Notes: generated by a model from the sequence alone, not told the origin. A DNA stretch of 64,000 bases from Mycoavidus sp. HKI (GCF_020023735.2 NZ_CP076444.2:1503501-1567500), one strand, 5' to 3'; shown: positions 45,404 to 57,567, counted from the first letter of the stretch. Translations and numbers: made by a program.

Positions 45404-45880
45404 TTAGCGCGCAATCGTATTCGTACGAGTGATCTTAGCCTGCAACTGAATAATGCCGTAAATTAGGGCCTCAGCCGTCGGTGGGCAGCCTGGCACATAC
45501 ACATCAACCGGCACAATCCGGTCACAACCCCGTACGACAGAATATGAGTAATGATAGTAACCACCCCCATTAGCGCATGAGCCCATCGAAATCACCCAGC
45601 GCGGTTCTGCCATTTGGTCATAGACTTTGCGCAATGCGCTCGCCATTTTGTTACACAGCGTACCCGCCACAATCATCACATCGGCTTGGCGCGGACTGGG
45701 CCGAAACACAACGCCGAAGCGATCGAGATCATAACGAGATGCACCCGCATGCATCATTTCAACCGCGCAGCAAGCAAGACCAAACGTCATCGGCCATAAC
45801 GAGCCCGTGCGCGTCCAATTAATCAGCTTGTCCGCAGTGGTGGTAATAAACCCTTCTTGCAGGACGCCTTCAATACTCAT
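45404..45880 (-). CDS. nuoB: NADH-quinone oxidoreductase subunit B
   Basis: A 158-residue subunit carrying the terminal [4Fe-4S] cluster N2 that reduces quinone. The ligands are in [20 protein letters not shown] (two tandem cysteines), [20 protein letters not shown] and [20 protein letters not shown]. It lies between nuoA (64 nt) and nuoC. Confidence 0.99.
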   Translation of the reverse strand: MSIEGVLQEGFITTTADKLINWTRTGSLWPMTFGLACCAVEMMHAGASRYDLDRFGVVFRPSPRQADVMIVAGTLCNKMASALRKVYDQMAEPRWVISMGSCANGGGYYHYSYSVVRGCDRIVPVDVYVPGCPPTAEALIYGIIQLQAKITRTNTIAR

Positions 45881-45944
45881 AACTTTGCGCTCCGCTCCAG
45901 ATCAGCATTAATCTGCCCTCTGCATTTGCTATACCTCACCCTGA

Positions 45945-46304
45945 TCACTCCCAGTCGAGTCCGCCTCTGCGCCAGATGTAGGCGAAACCCAGCACAAACT
46001 CGAGCAGAAAAATCATCATCGCGAGAAAGCCCGGCCAGCCAATATCTCTAAGCGCCACGCCCCACGGAAAAAGAAAGGCAGTTTCTAGATCAAAGATAAT
46101 AAACAAGATCGCGACTAAATAATAGCGCACATCAAATTTCATGCGCGCATCTTCAAATGCCTCAAAGCCGCATTCGTAAGGTGCATTTTTCTCGCTATTC
46201 GGGCGATTGGGGCCCAGTATCTTGCCGATACCGAGCAATATCATACCCAAACCCGTGCCCACGAGGATAAAGAGCAAGACAGGAAACCAAGCTGCGAGGT
46301 TCAA
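45945..46304 (-). CDS. nuoA: NADH-quinone oxidoreductase subunit A, TTG start
   Basis: First gene of the 14-subunit complex I operon. The 119-residue, three-helix membrane subunit has the family blocks [20 protein letters not shown] and [20 protein letters not shown]. The reading frame begins [11 protein letters not shown] with TTG at 46304, and AGAGGA lies 6 nt upstream. No ATG or GTG fits better, so a weak start codon may limit translation of the first subunit. Confidence 0.96.
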   Translation of the reverse strand: MNLAAWFPVLLFILVGTGLGMILLGIGKILGPNRPNSEKNAPYECGFEAFEDARMKFDVRYYLVAILFIIFDLETAFLFPWGVALRDIGWPGFLAMMIFLLEFVLGFAYIWRRGGLDWE

Positions 46305-46386
46305 GACAATCCTCTATCGTTTTAGGCTGCTAGCGGACATCATCAATGCCCAGCTATACATACCTATATCCATAAACTCAAACAAT

Positions 46387-46422
46387 AATGCCAGCCGAAG
46401 CACACGCTAAGCAGCTGGCATT
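46387..46422 (-). terminator. Hairpin after tRNA-Leu, possible terminator
   Basis: On the minus strand AATGCCAGC pairs perfectly with GCTGGCATT across an 18-nt loop and is followed by ATTATTGTTTGAG. It starts 10 nt after the tRNA-Leu CCA end and lies before nuoA. The T tract is interrupted, so it may be a weak terminator or a processing signal between tRNA and nuo transcripts. Confidence 0.5.
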
Positions 46423-46431
46423 GAAAATACA

Positions 46432-46516
46432 TGGTGCCGACGATGAGACTCGAACTCATACGGCTTGCGCCACTACCCCCTCAAGATAGCGTGTATACCA
46501 ATTTCACCACGTCGGC
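46432..46516 (-). tRNA. tRNA-Leu (anticodon GAG)
   Basis: 85 nt with encoded CCA and a long variable arm, as expected for leucine. The acceptor stem GCCGACG pairs with CGTCGGC. The anticodon stem CTATC/GGTAG encloses TTGAGGG with anticodon GAG, reading CTC and CTT. The variable arm is around TGGCGCAAGCCG. The T arm is ATGAG-TTCGAGT-CTCAT. It lies just upstream of nuoA, the usual Burkholderia arrangement. Confidence 0.97.
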
Positions 46517-46599
46517 ACAGACTATGTTTACACAAATTGCTGCAAAGCCGAGATTCTAACGTGTTCGCAGCGATTGTTCAATGCAATTACAGCGATTGT

Positions 46600-47724
46600 T
46601 TAACGCAATTGATCAGCAAGCAGCGATAAGATGCGCTGCGCTGACGGTGAAACATCCATTTCGCCGTCATCATTGACCACGGCCACGCGAGTTGTGGTCT
46701 GAGTCATCGCCCGCACACGCAGTTTGTACTGCTTTACCACTTTCTCTTTTTTGCCACGAAAAACCTGGCTCCAAAAACTAGGCTCAGCCGCAGCAGCCGT
46801 GGGTTCAACATAACGCACGGTATACATGCCCTGAGCACGGTTGCCCTGAGCAACGCTGAAATTACCGCGTTCAAGTGTATAGCCTATATATAACCACACC
46901 CGGTCAAATGGCTCAGCAAAATCGATTTGGGTCAAACTAACGGGAGCCGGCGCACTCTGCTGCGCGGGTGAGGCTAGCGCTGCCGTCGAAAGAGCAACCC
47001 CAGTCACAGTCGGTGCTTGACTCGATTTATTCGGCCCCAATGCCAGCATCAAACGCTGCAAATATTCGGCTTCAAGAACCGGATCATGCGGAGCGCTTTG
47101 CCATTGGCTCATTTCTTTGTGACGGCCTACCAACACCTCACGCATGCCCTTCTGGCTTAATAAGATCGTGCTTCCCCCCTGCGGGCGGCTCTCCAGGCGA
47201 AGGCGATATTGATTTTTTTCGCCCGTCACATAAGCATGTGAGAATGCTTTAGCGAGCGTGTTGCGGATAATGCCTTGGTCAATATTGGTATAAGTTTCTT
47301 TCCAGTCCGTTTCCATCACACCCCGCTCAGGGGCATCAAGCGTGAGCGAAAAACCTTGCTCTTGCCAAAACTGACGGATTTGCGGCCACAGTTGCTGCGG
47401 GGTTTGCTGCTCGACGATTAGCCAACGCATACTGCCTTGACGCTCAATATGCATGCCGACAATCGGCTCAAGCGCCCGCTCGAGCGGCACCATAACAGGC
47501 TCAGGACGCAGATACGAAGACAGCGATACCGTGCCATCTGGCCCCGGGGTACGCTGCTGGGTTGTCGCATACGCCATATCAGGCGGGACCACGAGCGGTG
47601 TAGATTTCGATTTTGTTGCGCCTTGATAATCAATGGCATTGGGATTAGGCGAGCTACACCCCGCTATCGCGAGAACAAATATCGAGCGCGTCATTGCGCG
47701 CAGCATCATAGTAGATTGGATCAT
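46600..47724 (-). CDS. bamC: Outer-membrane protein assembly factor BamC
   Basis: Lipoprotein subunit of the BAM complex, which folds beta-barrel proteins into the outer membrane. The lipobox is LAIAGCSS, followed by the unstructured lasso that binds BamD (NAIDYQGATKSKSTPLVVPP) and two helix-grip domains (from MRWLIVEQQTPQQLWPQIRQ and from SLTQIDFAEPFDRVWLYIGY). I start at ATG 47724 (MIQSTMMLRAMTRSIFVLAI); ATGs at 47709 and 47706 are also possible, and no start has a good ribosome-binding site. dapA, its usual upstream neighbour, is absent from the window. Confidence 0.92.
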   Translation of the reverse strand: MIQSTMMLRAMTRSIFVLAIAGCSSPNPNAIDYQGATKSKSTPLVVPPDMAYATTQQRTPGPDGTVSLSSYLRPEPVMVPLERALEPIVGMHIERQGSMRWLIVEQQTPQQLWPQIRQFWQEQGFSLTLDAPERGVMETDWKETYTNIDQGIIRNTLAKAFSHAYVTGEKNQYRLRLESRPQGGSTILLSQKGMREVLVGRHKEMSQWQSAPHDPVLEAEYLQRLMLALGPNKSSQAPTVTGVALSTAALASPAQQSAPAPVSLTQIDFAEPFDRVWLYIGYTLERGNFSVAQGNRAQGMYTVRYVEPTAAAAEPSFWSQVFRGKKEKVVKQYKLRVRAMTQTTTRVAVVNDDGEMDVSPSAQRILSLLADQLR

Positions 47725-48027
47725 TAGATAAAACCGCAGAGTAAATCGGAGGAATTTTGTGATAGGGAGCACATTTGTTTTGGATTTTAGCATGGCGCTT
47801 ATCATTACTGATCGCATAAACTCATCACCGCCGCCTCAAGGCGATGTGCTTTTGAGTTAACGCTAACACTTACCATACACTTTTTTGTCTTATCTAGTGT
47901 ACGCTAATAGTTTATGAGTCAAGAAGCTGCTATTGTGGTGCGCTCTCTGATTGTGATGCCTCTGGATTAAGGATAGTTAGTTGAGTGGCATCGGCATAGT
48001 GAAAAAAACCAGCAAAAGGAACGTTAA
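47725..48027. other. Divergent spacer between bamC and mdtA
   Basis: About 300 nt without a gene. It contains an imperfect inverted repeat at 47819-47858 (outer arms AACTCA and TGAGTT, inner CGCC-TCAA-GGCG) that could be an operator for the efflux operon or for bamC. A promoter for mdtABC must lie here, but I find no close match to -35/-10 consensus; TTGTCT near 47885 is the best -35 candidate. AAAAGGAACGTTAA just before ATG 48028 is a good ribosome-binding site. Confidence 0.45.
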
Positions 48028-49254
48028 ATGACTGAGGGCCAACAGATAACGCCTGTTAAGCGTTTCTTTTTACAAACGCTTAACAGGATGCGCGTCATGC
48101 CGCGGCGCACCTGGCTGCTACTGCTTACGCTTTTCACCCTAGCGCTTGCCATACTGATCTGGCGCGGCTGGCTCCACCCAACCCACGCCAACTCAGCAAC
48201 TAAGCTGCAGAGTAGTTCGCGCCTAGACAGCGCTCAGGTGCAAACTGTACGTGTCGCGCAGGTCACGCTCGGCGAGATGCCGATTGAACTTAATGCACTC
48301 GGCACCGTCACCCCACTCGCCAGCGTAACAGCAAAAACGCAAGTCTCAGGCACGCTGATGAAAGTGATGTTCAGAGAAGGGCAATTTGTGCAAAAAGGCG
48401 ATTTACTCGCCCAAATTGACCCACGACCCCATCAGATTAATTTGCAAAATGCACAAGGCATACTGGCTAAAGATCTCGCTTTACTCAAACAGGCTCAAGC
48501 GGATCTTAAACGCTACCGAATTTTGTTGAAACAAGATTCAATTTCGGCGAAACAAGTGGCAGATCAAGCCTCACTGGTCGAGCAGTATCAAGGCATCGTG
48601 CAAGCCGATCGCGCTCAGGTCGATCAATATAAACTTAATTTGGCGCATTGCCGCATCACCACCCCAATTAGTGGCCGCGTCGGTCTACGGCAAGTTGACG
48701 CCGGTAATTATGTACAACCTAGCGATGCCAACGGCATTGTGGTGATTACACGGATGCGGCCAACTAGTGTTATTTTTAGTTTGCCTGAGGATGCCCTGCC
48801 CGCAGTGCTCAAACGTTTGCACTCGACACAAAAATTACCGGTTTCTGCTTACGATCGCAACCGCAGCATAGTGCTTGAAACGGGGCATCTGAAAACCATT
48901 GATAATCAGATCGATACGGCAACCGGCACCATAAAATTGCGAGCCCACTTCGCTAATCAGCAAGATATGCTGTATCCGAACCAGTTCGTGAACATTAATC
49001 TATTGGTCAATACCCTACGTGGCATCGCTATCGTACCCAGTCCAGCGATTCAAAACGGCTCGATCGGCCCTTATGTCTATATTGTCAATGCAGATCGCAC
49101 CGTCTCCGTGCGTACCCTTAAAACTGGCCCGGTTAGTGGTGAATACACCAGCATCAAGGCGGGACTAACGCCCGGAGAGCAGGTCGTGATTGACGGCGCA
49201 GATCGCCTACGTGAAGGCACAAAAATCGCCATTGCACCCGCTCAACCGGCATGA
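48028..49254 (+). CDS. mdtA: RND efflux periplasmic adaptor, MdtA type
   Basis: Membrane-fusion protein of a multidrug RND pump. The 408-residue protein starts with an inner-membrane anchor ([20 protein letters not shown]), followed by the HlyD/biotinyl-lipoyl halves ([40 protein letters not shown]), the alpha-hairpin and the beta-barrel ([20 protein letters not shown]). Its stop overlaps the start of the next gene by 4 nt. It resembles MdtA/MuxA, whose substrates include novobiocin and bile salts in E. coli; the substrates here are unknown. Confidence 0.95.
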   Translation: MTEGQQITPVKRFFLQTLNRMRVMPRRTWLLLLTLFTLALAILIWRGWLHPTHANSATKLQSSSRLDSAQVQTVRVAQVTLGEMPIELNALGTVTPLASVTAKTQVSGTLMKVMFREGQFVQKGDLLAQIDPRPHQINLQNAQGILAKDLALLKQAQADLKRYRILLKQDSISAKQVADQASLVEQYQGIVQADRAQVDQYKLNLAHCRITTPISGRVGLRQVDAGNYVQPSDANGIVVITRMRPTSVIFSLPEDALPAVLKRLHSTQKLPVSAYDRNRSIVLETGHLKTIDNQIDTATGTIKLRAHFANQQDMLYPNQFVNINLLVNTLRGIAIVPSPAIQNGSIGPYVYIVNADRTVSVRTLKTGPVSGEYTSIKAGLTPGEQVVIDGADRLREGTKIAIAPAQPA

Positions 49255-52200
49255 ATCCCTCGCGCGCCTTTATTGTACGTCCGGTTGGCACCAGCTTATT
49301 AATGCTGGCCATTCTGCTGGCTGGGTTGGTCGCGCTACGCTTCTTGCCCATTTCAGCCCTGCCGGCACTTGATTATCCGACGATTCAAGTACAAACCTTC
49401 TATCCGGGCGCAAGCCCGGAGGTGATGACTTCAGCCGTCACCGCACCGCTTGAGCGCCAATTGGGTCAGATGCCAGGCTTAAAACAGATGTCATCGGCTA
49501 GCTCAGCGGGTGCCTCCGTGATTACGTTGCAATTCAATCTTGATTTGTCACTGGATACCGCTGAGCAAGAGGTACAGGCGGCCATCAATGCCGCGAACAA
49601 TTTATTGCCCACTGATCTTCCCGCCCCCCCCATTTATGCCAAAATCAACCCGGCCGACGCGCCTATCCTAACGCTGGCGCTAACCTCAGCCACGCTCCCC
49701 TTAACCCATGTGCAAAACCTCGCCAACACGCAGTTGGCGCAAAAAATATCGCAGGTCTCAGGGGTTGGGCTGGTGAGCTTGAGCGGCGGACAACGGCCGG
49801 CCGTGCGGATTCGCGCCAATCCACGCGCCTTGGCCGCCTATGGCTTAACGCTGGATAGTTTACGCATAACCCTAGGCACACTGAATGTGAATACGCCTAA
49901 AGGTAGCTTTGATGGACCATCGCGCGCTTACACGATCAACGCGAATGATCAACTGCAAAGCGCTGACGAATACGCCAACGCAATCATCGCCTATAAAAAT
50001 GGCCGGCCGATTAAATTAGCCGACGTTGCCACCGTGATTGAAGGTGCTGAAAACGATAAGCTTGGCGCCTGGATGAACACAACCCCGGCAGTCATTTTGA
50101 ATGTGCAACGCCAACCGGGCGCCAATGTGATTCAAACCACGGATAGCATCAAGGCCTTGCTACCGCAATTAAAACAAGCGCTGCCGGCCGCCTTGCAAGT
50201 CACCGTCCTGACCGACCGCACCACCACCATTCGCGCCTCCGTGCACGATGTACAGTTTGAACTCCTGCTGTCGATTGCGCTCGTGGTACTCGTCATGTTT
50301 GTGTTTTTATCAAACTTCTATGCCACTTTGATTCCGAGTTTATCCGTCCCTTTATCGCTGATTGGTACGCTTGCGGTGATGTATTTATGGGGCTTCTCGC
50401 TCAATAACTTGTCTTTGATGGCGTTAACCATTGCCACTGGCTTTGTGGTGGATGACGCGATTGTTATGATCGAAAATATCGCGCGTTTCATTGAAGAGGG
50501 CGAGAGTCCATTGCAGGCCGCGCTAAAAGGTTCAAAACAGATTGCGTTTACAATTATTTCTCTCACCATCTCACTGCTCGCCGTGCTGATTCCACTGCTT
50601 TTTATGGGGGATGTGGTTGGCCGGCTGTTTCATGAATTTGCGCTTACTTTGGCCATTGCTATTTTGATTTCGGCACTGGTATCGCTCACCTTAGTGCCGA
50701 TGATGTGCGCCTATCTGCTGCGCTCGGGGTCTACCCAAACCAACCGATACCTACACACATTCGAAGTTAAAACACGGGCTTTTTTCGAGGCCACGATCAT
50801 GCACTATGGACGTGCATTGATTTGGGTGCTCGCTCATCAGTCGCTGACGTTATTGCTCGCGCTAGGGACTTTGCTACTGACAGTACTCTTATATTTATTC
50901 ATTCCAAAGGGATTTTTTCCAGTCCAAGACACGGGCATCATTCAAGGCATTGCGCAAGCATCGCAAACTACTTCGTATGCGGCGATGGCACAACGTCAGC
51001 AGGCCCTAGCCGCCGAGATTATGCAAGACCCAGATGTGATGAGCCTGTCGTCGTTCATCGGGGTCGATGGGTCAAATATCGCCTTAAATAACGGACGCTT
51101 CTTAATCAATCTGCGCCCGCATGGTCAACGCACAGCTCAAGCCAGTGAAATCATCCGACGACTGCAACAACGCGTGGCATCGATTGCTGGCGTGTCACTG
51201 TATATGCAGCCCGTGCAAGATTTAGCCATTGATGCAACGGTCAGCCCAACCCAATATCAGTTCATTCTACAAAACGCCCAAGCAGATGAATTCGATGTCT
51301 GGTTACCTAAACTCATCACGCGCTTGCAACAGTCTAAAGTCCTTGCCGATGTAGCCACTGACTTGCAAAACAATGGTTTATCCATTTATGTGAAAATTGA
51401 CCGCGATAACGCGGCCCGCTTTGGCATCACGCCAGCCACGGTCGACAACGCACTCTATACGGCCTTCGGCCAGCGCATTATTTCAACTATTTTCACCCAA
51501 TCAAACCAATACCGCGTCATCCTGGAGGCCGATTCGGTAGCACAACAAGGCATGAGCGCGCTGGCTACGCTCGGTTCAATCTATTTGCCATCGACAACTT
51601 CTGCCAGCGGCCAAGTGCCACTCACAGCGATTGCTAGCCTCAGCGAGCAGCGCGCACCCCTGATCGTCAACCACCTCGGCCAATTTCCAGCCGCCACGGT
51701 TTCGTTTAATTTAGCGCCCAATGCATCACTGAGCGCTGCCGTCCAAGAAATTGAAAAAGCCTGCGCTGAAATTCAGCTACCCAACTCATTTAACCTACGC
51801 TTTCAAGGTGCCGCGCTCGCCTTCAAAGCCTCGCTCACTAACCAATTGTTTTTAATTCTAGCGGCGATTATCACGATGTATATCGTGCTTGGGGTCTTAT
51901 ACGAAAGTTTTATTCATCCCGTCACCATCTTGTCAACCCTGCCTTCAGCCGGCGCCGGCGCGCTCCTTGCACTGGTGATCAGTGGCCACGACCTGGATGT
52001 GATTGCAGTCATCGGCATCGTGCTACTGATTGGTATCGTTAAAAAGAACGCCATCATGATGATCGATTTCGCCCTCGAAGCGCAACGCACTCAAAAGCAG
52101 TCGCCGCACGCGGCTATTTACCAAGCTTGCCTATTGCGCTTTCGGCCGATTCTAATGACCACACTCGCCGCGCTCTTTGGTGCGATCCCATTGATGCTTA

Positions 52201-52361
52201 GCTCAGGAGTTGGCGCCGAACTACGCCGGCCGCTTGGCATTGCAATTGTCGGCGGGCTGATCGTCAGCCAGGTCCTAACGCTCTTTACCACACCGGTTAT
52301 TTATCTTGCTTTCGACCGCTTAGCACAGCGCTTTAAACGCCAAGCCCCAAGCACACTATGA
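49251..52361 (+). CDS. mdtB: RND efflux pump subunit, MdtB type
   Basis: Inner-membrane proton-driven transporter of 1036 residues with 12 transmembrane helices and two large periplasmic loops. It starts [20 protein letters not shown]. The proton-relay aspartates are in [20 protein letters not shown] (TM4). Other RND hallmarks are [20 protein letters not shown] and [20 protein letters not shown]. In MdtABC two B-like chains assemble with one C chain. It is coupled by 4-nt overlaps to both neighbours. Confidence 0.97.
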   Translation: MNPSRAFIVRPVGTSLLMLAILLAGLVALRFLPISALPALDYPTIQVQTFYPGASPEVMTSAVTAPLERQLGQMPGLKQMSSASSAGASVITLQFNLDLSLDTAEQEVQAAINAANNLLPTDLPAPPIYAKINPADAPILTLALTSATLPLTHVQNLANTQLAQKISQVSGVGLVSLSGGQRPAVRIRANPRALAAYGLTLDSLRITLGTLNVNTPKGSFDGPSRAYTINANDQLQSADEYANAIIAYKNGRPIKLADVATVIEGAENDKLGAWMNTTPAVILNVQRQPGANVIQTTDSIKALLPQLKQALPAALQVTVLTDRTTTIRASVHDVQFELLLSIALVVLVMFVFLSNFYATLIPSLSVPLSLIGTLAVMYLWGFSLNNLSLMALTIATGFVVDDAIVMIENIARFIEEGESPLQAALKGSKQIAFTIISLTISLLAVLIPLLFMGDVVGRLFHEFALTLAIAILISALVSLTLVPMMCAYLLRSGSTQTNRYLHTFEVKTRAFFEATIMHYGRALIWVLAHQSLTLLLALGTLLLTVLLYLFIPKGFFPVQDTGIIQGIAQASQTTSYAAMAQRQQALAAEIMQDPDVMSLSSFIGVDGSNIALNNGRFLINLRPHGQRTAQASEIIRRLQQRVASIAGVSLYMQPVQDLAIDATVSPTQYQFILQNAQADEFDVWLPKLITRLQQSKVLADVATDLQNNGLSIYVKIDRDNAARFGITPATVDNALYTAFGQRIISTIFTQSNQYRVILEADSVAQQGMSALATLGSIYLPSTTSASGQVPLTAIASLSEQRAPLIVNHLGQFPAATVSFNLAPNASLSAAVQEIEKACAEIQLPNSFNLRFQGAALAFKASLTNQLFLILAAIITMYIVLGVLYESFIHPVTILSTLPSAGAGALLALVISGHDLDVIAVIGIVLLIGIVKKNAIMMIDFALEAQRTQKQSPHAAIYQACLLRFRPILMTTLAALFGAIPLMLSSGVGAELRRPLGIAIVGGLIVSQVLTLFTTPVIYLAFDRLAQRFKRQAPSTL

Positions 52362-55300
52362 ATTTATCGCGTCTATTTATTGCACGCCCAATTGCAACGA
52401 CGCTGTTGTCGGCCGGCATCATGCTCGCTGGCATTTTTGCTTTTTTCAAACTGCCGGTGTCACCCCTGCCGCAAGTTGATTTCCCAACGATTTCGGTAGA
52501 AGCAAGTTTGCCAGGGGCCAGCCCCGAAGTCGTCGCCACCAGTGTCACCAGCCCACTCGAGCGCCGCTTGGGGCAAATCGATGGCGTCACCGAAATGAGC
52601 TCGGCGAGCTCAAGCGGCTCAGCTCAAATTATTTTGCAGTTTGAACTAAATCGAAATATCGATAGCGCCGCGCGCGATGTACAAGCGGCCATTAATGCCG
52701 CGCGCGCCGATCTGCCCAGTCATCTGAAACAAAACCCCAGCTATAACAAAGTCAATCCGGCTGACACCCCGGTCTTAATCCTCGCGCTCACCTCACCCAC
52801 TCTAACGCGCGGCCAGCTCTACGATTCAGCGGCGACGGTACTGCAACAAGCGCTGTCTCAAGTACCCGGCATTGGTGAAGTCGCGGTCAGCGGCTCCGCC
52901 AATCCAGCCGTGCGGATTGAACTTAACCCACAGGCGTTGTCTCAATACGGAATGAGTCTTGAGACGGTACGCAGCGCGCTCGCAGCGGCCAATCAAAATA
53001 TGCCCAAAGGCGCTCTAGAGCATGGTGCTCAGCGCTATCAACTCTACACCAACGACCAAGCAACCCAGGCCAGCCAGTACCGTGATCTGATTATCGCTTA
53101 CCGTAACGGCGCAGCCGTACGCTTAACCGATGTCGGCAAGGTCAGCGATTCCGTTGAAAATGTACGCACGCTTGGCTTGTTGAATAACCAACCTGCCGTA
53201 CTGGTGATCCTTTACCGGCAGCCGGGCGCTAACGTCATCGACACCGTTGACCGCGTCAAGACGCTCTTGCCGCAACTAGAAGCCGCCCTACCTGCAGCGG
53301 TGAATATTACGACCATCGCCGATCGGACTAAAACCATCCGTGCTTCCTTAAAAGATGCTGGCTATACGCTGGCAATTGCGGTTGGCCTAGTGATTTTTGT
53401 GGTCTTCGCCTTTTTACGCAATGCTCGGGCAACCCTGATTCCGTGCATTGCGGTACCGATTTCAATCATCGGCACTTTTAGTGCCATGTACCTGCTTGGC
53501 TATAGCATCGATAACCTGTCATTGATGGCGCTCACGGTTGCCACTGGCTTTGTGGTCGATGACGCGATCGTTGTATTGGAGAATATTTCACGCCATATTG
53601 AAGCCGGCAAATCGCCGTTGCGCGCAGCCCTGGCCGGCGCGCGCGAAGTCAGCTTTACGGTACTGTCTATTTCAATTTCACTGGTCGCGGTTTTTCTACC
53701 TATTTTATTGATGGGCGGCATCGTCGGTCGCATCTTCCGCGAATTCGCACTCACGCTCTCATTGGCGATTGGTATGTCGCTGCTGGTGTCGCTGACGCTC
53801 ACTCCGATGATGTGCGCGCGCCTTTTACGCGCCCGAAAAACCTCAGCCGAACCCGTACCAACAGGCCTAGCGCGTACTAGCAAACGCTTTTTCGAGGCGT
53901 TGCAGCGAGGTTATCAGGTTTCTCTCAATTGGTCGCTACAGCGACCTAAACTGATTGGGCTCATCTTACTTGCCACCATCACATGCAATATCTATCTGTA
54001 TATTGCCATTCCTAAAGGTTTCTTTCCGCAACAAGATACTGGAATTTTAGTCGGCAGCATCCGCGCCGACCAGAATACCTCATTCCAGCTGATGCAAACA
54101 AAGCTGGCGCAATCGATGGCAATCATCAACGCCGATCCTGCCATCGACACTATCGCGGGTTTTATCGGTGGACGACGCGCCAATGCCGGTTTCATGATCA
54201 TCTCATTAAAACCACGCCCTGAGCGCCAACTGAGCGCTGCGCAAGTGATCGAACGGCTGCGCCCAAAACTCAACGCAGTGGCGGGTAGCCGGGCTTTCTT
54301 ATATGCCTCACAAGATATTCGGGTGGGTGGGCGGCAAAGCAATGCGCAATATCAATTTACTTTGCTCGGCGAATCATCGGCTGAACTCTATCGCTGGGGG
54401 CAAAAACTCACAGAAGCACTGCAGCACAAGAACGAACTGACCGATGTGAATAGCGACGCGCAACAAAAAGGGCTAGAAAATATGATCGTGATTGATCGCG
54501 CTAGCGCCGCGCGTTTTGGCATAACACCCGCACAAATCAGCAGCACACTGTACGATGCGTTCGGCCAACGGCAAGTTTCGACCATTTATAACTCGTTAAA
54601 CCAGTATCACGTGATCATGGGACTAGCCCCGCAATACACGCAAAATCCCGCGTCACTCAATGATATTTATTTGCGTACGGCTAGCGCGCAAACGATGGTG
54701 CCATTATCCGCGTTTGCCCAGTATCAACCAGGTTATACGCCACTTGCTGTATTCCATCAGGGACTTTTTGCCGCGACCACCCTCTCATTCAATTTACCGC
54801 CCGATAAATCGCTATCCGATGCCACCGCAATCATTCACGGGACGATGAACGAAATCGGGGTGCCCGCCACCATCCACGGCAGCTTTGAAGGCACCGCCAA
54901 GGTTTTCCAAAAGTCATTAGCGAACCAGCCACTGTTGATTCTCGCAGCATTTGTTGCGGTTTATATTGTGCTTGGCATTTTGTATGAAAGCACCATTCAC
55001 CCTCTGACGATCCTGTCAACGCTCCCCTCGGCAGGTGTCGGCGCACTGCTTGCACTGCTCTTATGCAACACTGAATTTAGCTTGATTGCACTGATTGGCG
55101 TCACGCTGTTGATCGGGATTGTGAAAAAGAATGCCATCATCATGATCGATTTCGCCATCGCTGCAACACGTCGTGGCAGCACTGCGCGCGATGCCATTTT
55201 TAACGCGTGCCTATTGCGCTTTCGACCCATTATGATGACCACCTGCGCAGCCATGCTAGGCGCACTGCCACTGGCATTCGGCCAGGGTGAAGGCGCTGAA

Positions 55301-55474
55301 CTGCGGCGCCCGCTTGGCATTACGATTATTGGTGGCCTACTGGTTAGTCAAATCCTAACGCTGTATACGACACCGGTGGTCTATTTGTATCTGGAGCGGT
55401 TACGCGAGCGATTGGCACAGCGACGCGCGTCAGCACCCAACGCTGGCCACTATAGTGATAACAGGCATATTTGA
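52358..55474 (+). CDS. mdtC: RND efflux pump subunit, MdtC type
   Basis: Second RND subunit, 1038 residues, paralogous to the preceding gene and closest to MdtC/MuxC ([40 protein letters not shown]). It keeps TM4 aspartates ([20 protein letters not shown]) and the [20 protein letters not shown] segment. The operon ends here: convergent wzxE-like DNA begins 15 nt later, so no TolC/OpmB-type outer-membrane channel gene follows. The channel must come from elsewhere on the chromosome. Confidence 0.97.
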   Translation: MNLSRLFIARPIATTLLSAGIMLAGIFAFFKLPVSPLPQVDFPTISVEASLPGASPEVVATSVTSPLERRLGQIDGVTEMSSASSSGSAQIILQFELNRNIDSAARDVQAAINAARADLPSHLKQNPSYNKVNPADTPVLILALTSPTLTRGQLYDSAATVLQQALSQVPGIGEVAVSGSANPAVRIELNPQALSQYGMSLETVRSALAAANQNMPKGALEHGAQRYQLYTNDQATQASQYRDLIIAYRNGAAVRLTDVGKVSDSVENVRTLGLLNNQPAVLVILYRQPGANVIDTVDRVKTLLPQLEAALPAAVNITTIADRTKTIRASLKDAGYTLAIAVGLVIFVVFAFLRNARATLIPCIAVPISIIGTFSAMYLLGYSIDNLSLMALTVATGFVVDDAIVVLENISRHIEAGKSPLRAALAGAREVSFTVLSISISLVAVFLPILLMGGIVGRIFREFALTLSLAIGMSLLVSLTLTPMMCARLLRARKTSAEPVPTGLARTSKRFFEALQRGYQVSLNWSLQRPKLIGLILLATITCNIYLYIAIPKGFFPQQDTGILVGSIRADQNTSFQLMQTKLAQSMAIINADPAIDTIAGFIGGRRANAGFMIISLKPRPERQLSAAQVIERLRPKLNAVAGSRAFLYASQDIRVGGRQSNAQYQFTLLGESSAELYRWGQKLTEALQHKNELTDVNSDAQQKGLENMIVIDRASAARFGITPAQISSTLYDAFGQRQVSTIYNSLNQYHVIMGLAPQYTQNPASLNDIYLRTASAQTMVPLSAFAQYQPGYTPLAVFHQGLFAATTLSFNLPPDKSLSDATAIIHGTMNEIGVPATIHGSFEGTAKVFQKSLANQPLLILAAFVAVYIVLGILYESTIHPLTILSTLPSAGVGALLALLLCNTEFSLIALIGVTLLIGIVKKNAIIMIDFAIAATRRGSTARDAIFNACLLRFRPIMMTTCAAMLGALPLAFGQGEGAELRRPLGITIIGGLLVSQILTLYTTPVVYLYLERLRERLAQRRASAPNAGHYSDNRHI

Positions 55475-55489
55475 AGCTAGCATCATCCC

Positions 55490-56743
55490 TTACCTTCCCT
55501 TTTTACAATAGATCAAAAATGCTGTCGCGCACAATGCAAAATAAACAATGTAAGTCGCGGCGTAAGCTTGCACGGCCCCAAGCGCACCACCAGATGGAAT
55601 CAAACAGTGCGAAAAAAACGTGAGCAAGCCAAATTGGCTGATTTCCGTCAACACACAAAAACACAGCGAGGCTCGCGCAATCACTAGGTAAGCAAACATA
55701 TAAGCACTGACCTTGAATACATCGCCGCTCAACTGCCACGCAAAAAGATCACGCATTGGCTTAAAATCAGCTGAAAACAATAATTCAATCACGATATCGC
55801 GCAGCAGCCATATACTCAAGCTCATCACTAATGCCAGTGGTAACAAGAAGCATTGGGCACGACCGATTTCACGCGCGAGGCCTATCTTATTTTTTTGCCT
55901 AGCCAGCATGGGCAGCAAATATACGGTAAAAGGCGCCGTGATAAATTGCAAATAAGCCATGGAGATCTGACTCACTCCCTGCCACAGGCCAACCTCGTCC
56001 CAACCATGACGAGCTGCCAAGAGCTCTCTCATCATGGCGTAGGCCAGCGGCAGCATAATGGCAGTGATTGTCGCCATTGCAGTAAATTTGCATAAGCCGC
56101 AAGCCAGCGTGCTGTCCCATATTGGCTTCAGCGATACGATACCGCGCTTAAACAGCATGACTCCTGCCGGCAAAACCAATAACGCTGGTGCTAAAGCTAA
56201 TCCAATCAATGCACTAGAGTAGTCACCGAGACGAAATGCGAGCCAACATACCCCTAGGCCTAGCAGACTGCCAGCGATCACCGACAGCGCATTGCCCCTC
56301 GCATCACACTGACCTTTCAGGATGGCCAGAAACAAATTGGCGTAAGCAATACCGAACTGGATGAAGGCTATCGCCCACACGACACTCTGCAAATCTTCAC
56401 GACCAAACAGCAGTTGACTCAGAGGAGCTGCCGCCAAGATAAACAACAGCGCCAGTACACACGAGAAGCCAAACACTATAATAGAAGACGTGCCGAGCAG
56501 ACGGCGTAAGCGGACCGGATCATGCTGAAATTCGGCGACGTATTTGGTCACTCCGTTGTAAATACCGGCGCCTGAAAGTACGCCCAACAGAGTAACCAGC
56601 GCTATAAAATTTCCAGCGCGACCCATGCCATCTGGACCAAAAGCGTGCGCCATCCACTTAACGACCAGCAGCCCCAATCCCATTTTAATCAGGGTGGCAG
56701 CCGCAGACCAGGCTAACGCCCGCCCCATGGATAGTTCAGACAA
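55490..56743 (-). CDS. Second WzxE-like lipid-linked oligosaccharide flippase
   Basis: A 417-residue polytopic protein of the Wzx/MOP exporter superfamily with about 12 membrane segments. It is closely similar to the other wzxE at 59977-61245: LGVLSGAGIYNGVTKYVAEF and MRDLFAWQLSGDVFKVSAYM are shared, and by eye roughly two thirds of residues match. In E. coli WzxE flips undecaprenyl-PP-linked ECA trisaccharide. This copy lies downstream of wecG, after 89 nt, and is the more diverged of the two from E. coli WzxE. It probably arose by duplication and may serve another glycan or be redundant. Confidence 0.85.
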   Translation of the reverse strand: MSELSMGRALAWSAAATLIKMGLGLLVVKWMAHAFGPDGMGRAGNFIALVTLLGVLSGAGIYNGVTKYVAEFQHDPVRLRRLLGTSSIIVFGFSCVLALLFILAAAPLSQLLFGREDLQSVVWAIAFIQFGIAYANLFLAILKGQCDARGNALSVIAGSLLGLGVCWLAFRLGDYSSALIGLALAPALLVLPAGVMLFKRGIVSLKPIWDSTLACGLCKFTAMATITAIMLPLAYAMMRELLAARHGWDEVGLWQGVSQISMAYLQFITAPFTVYLLPMLARQKNKIGLAREIGRAQCFLLPLALVMSLSIWLLRDIVIELLFSADFKPMRDLFAWQLSGDVFKVSAYMFAYLVIARASLCFCVLTEISQFGLLTFFSHCLIPSGGALGAVQAYAATYIVYFALCATAFLIYCKKGR

Positions 56744-56832
56744 AATAGCTCACAAACGCACTTTTCACAGCCCGATGGTTAATAGTGAAGAACGGCCAGA
56801 CGAAAGGTTGACGCAACTGCGCGCCTAAACAC

Positions 56833-57567
56833 TCACAGTTGGCCACGATAGTGATAACTAGCGTATTTGCATAATCTCGCCACACGCCCAATGCGGGTTG
56901 GCTGGGCCAGCACTCGGTAGAGCCACTCTAAACCTAAGGATTGCCACACTTTGGGAGCTCGTTTAACCGTACCGCTAAAGACATCGAAGGTGCCACCGAC
57001 CCCCATATACAATGCATTTGGATAAATTTGCTGGCAGCAGCGCATAAAGAGTTCTTGTTTAGGCGAACCCAGAGCAACCGTGACCAGCGCGGCACCACTC
57101 TCTTGAATCGCTTGAAACAGTGCTGAGCGCTCTTCCTCTTTAAAGTAGCCACTATGGCTACCCACAATCTTAACGCCCCAAGCGGTAATCAGCTTCTGCT
57201 CTACTTTGGCTAACACCTCGGGCTTACCGCCTACGAGAAATACCGGTATGCGTCGCAAGCCAGCGCTTCTCATCAAAGCTTGCCACAAATCGACACCAGC
57301 GATGCGCTGCAAACAGGATGCTGCAGCATACTTTCGCTTAATCGAACGAACGATGCTAATGCCATCGGCATATTTGTATTCAGCAGATTCAATCAACTCG
57401 CTGAGGAGCGGATTTTGTTCCGCTAAAATTATTTTTTCAGCGTTAATCGCAACTAGCATACCCGTTTTCAATGCACCATCGGCCAGCAGGTAATCGACAA
57501 ATTGAGCTTGCTCCTGAAAACCCCAAATGCCAATGCCGCGAATATCATATTTTGGAATAGCACTCAT
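56833..57567 (-). CDS. wecG: UDP-ManNAcA glycosyltransferase WecG
   Basis: WecG/TagA/CpsF-family glycosyltransferase that in ECA synthesis adds N-acetyl-D-mannosaminuronic acid to GlcNAc-PP-undecaprenol (lipid I to lipid II). I start at ATG 57567 ([20 protein letters not shown]), which has GGGGGAG upstream and overlaps the wzyE stop by 1 nt; this gives 244 residues, close to E. coli WecG. Family segments are [28 protein letters not shown] and [20 protein letters not shown], then [20 protein letters not shown]. The longer upstream frame runs into wzyE and is not used. Confidence 0.93.
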   Translation of the reverse strand: MSAIPKYDIRGIGIWGFQEQAQFVDYLLADGALKTGMLVAINAEKIILAEQNPLLSELIESAEYKYADGISIVRSIKRKYAAASCLQRIAGVDLWQALMRSAGLRRIPVFLVGGKPEVLAKVEQKLITAWGVKIVGSHSGYFKEEERSALFQAIQESGAALVTVALGSPKQELFMRCCQQIYPNALYMGVGGTFDVFSGTVKRAPKVWQSLGLEWLYRVLAQPTRIGRVARLCKYASYHYRGQL

